From Chloroflexota bacterium (lineage in GTDB: Bacteria; Chloroflexota; Anaerolineae; B4-G1), in assembly GCA_030596915.1 (NCBI GenBank), contig JAUVSX010000158.1:1-7028 (forward strand): DNA of 7,028 nt, given 5' to 3'. Position 1 is the stretch's first letter, and every line of letters begins with the position of its first letter. The position numbers and the translations under genes were made by a program. Of the stretch, positions 6,076 to 7,028 are shown piece after piece. Under the pieces are notes generated by a model. That model worked only from the letters and a program-made list of their open reading frames with translations. It was not told where the DNA came from and ran no database searches.

Positions 6076-6477
6076 CTAGCGATAGGTGGCGCCTGCGCCG
6101 TCTATGCTGAGTTGGATGCCGCGCTGCCTGCAGAAGGCGCGCACGGCCTCGACGATGTCGCTCGGGGGAAGCGTCGCGCCGGGCACCAGTTCCGGCGACC
6201 AGAGCACTTGCTCCCCGTTGGGAAGCCGCTCCAGCTCCTCCTTCAGCGCCTCCAAGCCCTCGTCCTCCCTGCACCTGCGAGCCGCCCACGTCCTCGAGGG
6301 CGTTCTCCCACGCCCCACCCTTCGCCCTATGGTGCACCCCATTCCGCAGGTCGTCTATCAGATCAGGCCTGCCTCCATAGGGTTCTTGCAGGTCAGCTCG
6401 ATGCCATCCGCGTAGGAGATGTCACGTGTCGAAAGCCAACACCATCCGTTCGCCTCGCCACGAGGAACCTGATGCAT
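6076..6477 (-). pseudogene. Broken gene of unknown function with two frameshifts
   Basis: Three coding-like pieces lie in order on the minus strand in different frames. The first runs from ATG at 6477 (MHQVPRGEANGWCWLS) to KNPMEAGLI and stops at 6358. The second follows as DDLRNGVHHRAKGGAWENAL up to GGSQVQG near 6268. The third runs from DEGLEALKEELERLPNGEQV to GIQLSIDGAGATYR and a TAG at 6076-6078. The first break is a tandem CTGAT duplication (minus strand; plus 6357-6366). Removing one copy joins pieces one and two exactly. The second lies in a GGAGGA run (plus 6264-6269), where removing one G joins pieces two and three. The rebuilt protein would be about 130 residues. The N terminus is uncertain because no Shine-Dalgarno precedes the ATG. 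I do not recognise the family. Sequencing error is an alternative explanation for the one-base break. Confidence 0.55.
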
Positions 6478-6654
6478 CGTGCGCGCGCGGGTATTGTAGG
6501 AGTCGCGCTGTTCCGCTGGCGGGGTGGACCGAGCTCTGTCGGGCACGCAGCGATACCGCCGCACACGGAGCGCGGCGAATATCCCACCCACTTCGTGTCG
6601 ATTACCGAAGCCGAACGTGACTGCGAGCGGATTAACCCGCGGCAAGTCCCTCGA
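6478..6654. other. Spacer between the broken gene and the deacetylase
   Basis: About 177 GC-rich bases. A minus-strand TACAAT (plus 6493-6498) lacks a matching -35 box. No good terminator was found after the deacetylase stop. The broken gene may once have started further upstream here. Confidence 0.4.
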
Positions 6655-7028
6655 TCAGGGACCGGTGTAGATCGTTCTGAATACCCACCCCTGACTGGTT
6701 AGCTCGCGCAAGACGGTTTCCAACGCCGCAACTGATTGGGTGCGCGCGCCGCCCCCATCGTGCATCAGCACAATCGCGCCGGGATAGACGCTCGTGAGGA
6801 TATGCGACGTGATGATGTCGGTACCGGGCTGTCGCCAGTCCTGGGGATCGATGTCCCAGAGTACCACTGTGTAGCCCTTGTACTCGCTGTAGGCCCGCGT
6901 GTTGGCGTCAGTGGCGCCGTAGGGTGGGCGCAGGTACTTCTCGACGGTGCCTGGGGGCGGCAGCAGCTCACCCGCAGCGTCCACCACCGCTTGCTCCGTG
7001 CTCTCGATCTCCTGCAGGAACTGCTCAG
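6655..7028 (-). CDS. Polysaccharide deacetylase, NodB-homology domain, C-terminal part (5' partial)
   Basis: The frame is open to the right edge; the GTG at 6987 is an internal valine. The visible 123 residues hold the second half of the carbohydrate esterase 4 fold: motif 3 as LRPPYGATDAN, motif 4 as VLWDIDPQDWRQPG and motif 5 as IVLMHDGGG with its histidine. The missing N-terminal half would carry the metal-binding TFDDG and H(S/T)xxH motifs. These enzymes remove acetyl groups from N-acetylglucosamine or N-acetylmuramic acid in peptidoglycan or related polysaccharides, usually outside the cytoplasm. Export cannot be judged here. The domain ends about 15 residues after a typical final helix and strand (GWVFRTIYTGP), so the C terminus is complete without extra domains. 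Confidence 0.9.
   Translation of the reverse strand, partial: EQFLQEIESTEQAVVDAAGELLPPPGTVEKYLRPPYGATDANTRAYSEYKGYTVVLWDIDPQDWRQPGTDIITSHILTSVYPGAIVLMHDGGGARTQSVAALETVLRELTSQGWVFRTIYTGP

Noticed and set aside
6493..6498. TACAAT on the minus strand as a promoter for the broken gene
   Set aside because: No acceptable -35 element lies 15-19 bases upstream, and there is no TG extension.
6022..6702. Plus-strand open frame of 226 codons over the broken gene
   Set aside because: Its residue composition is Arg/Pro/His-rich and motif-free. The minus strand gives more protein-like sequence in the same span.

Overview
This is a high-GC bacterial window with seven intact or nearly intact coding regions, one decayed gene, one strong promoter and one strong bidirectional terminator. 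The best clue to origin is the 895-residue lipoprotein on the minus strand. Its Thr/Pro/Glu-rich linkers and its SH3b + Ig-like + META domain mosaic are typical of Chloroflexota (Anaerolineae-like) genomes. That assignment is inference from protein style; no rRNA or other marker gene is present.

Plus-strand half, 1-2861. The window opens inside the C-terminal PD-(D/E)XK nuclease domain of a RecB/AddA-type helicase-nuclease (ends 614). It is followed by a small hidden reading frame (681-845) and a four-helix membrane protein (847-1224). Both look protein-coding but lack an ATG, GTG or TTG at the expected place. Next come a VOC-fold (glyoxalase/bleomycin-resistance-like) protein at 1303-1695 and a two-domain beta-sandwich protein resembling concanavalin-A-like lectin/hydrolase modules at 1887-2861.

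Middle, 2862-3061. This is a convergent intergenic region with a perfect 16-bp palindrome and a perfect 13-bp stem terminator that probably serves both flanking genes.

Minus-strand half, 3062-7028. The lipoprotein gene occupies 3062-5749, with a strong Shine-Dalgarno site and an extended -10 promoter about 140-165 bases upstream. The promoter lies between two copies of an imperfect direct repeat. Beyond it is a broken minus-strand gene (about 6076-6477). It can be restored on paper by removing one copy of a 5-bp tandem duplication and one base in a G-rich run. The window ends inside the C-terminal half of a polysaccharide deacetylase (NodB fold), 6655-7028.

The genes do not form one obvious pathway. 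The left part is DNA repair plus small housekeeping or unknown genes, and the right part is cell-envelope (lipoprotein, glycan deacetylase). I found no CRISPR array, insertion sequence, tRNA or rRNA. The most interesting signals are the two consecutive small genes with near-miss start codons, the repeat-flanked promoter and the recently broken gene.
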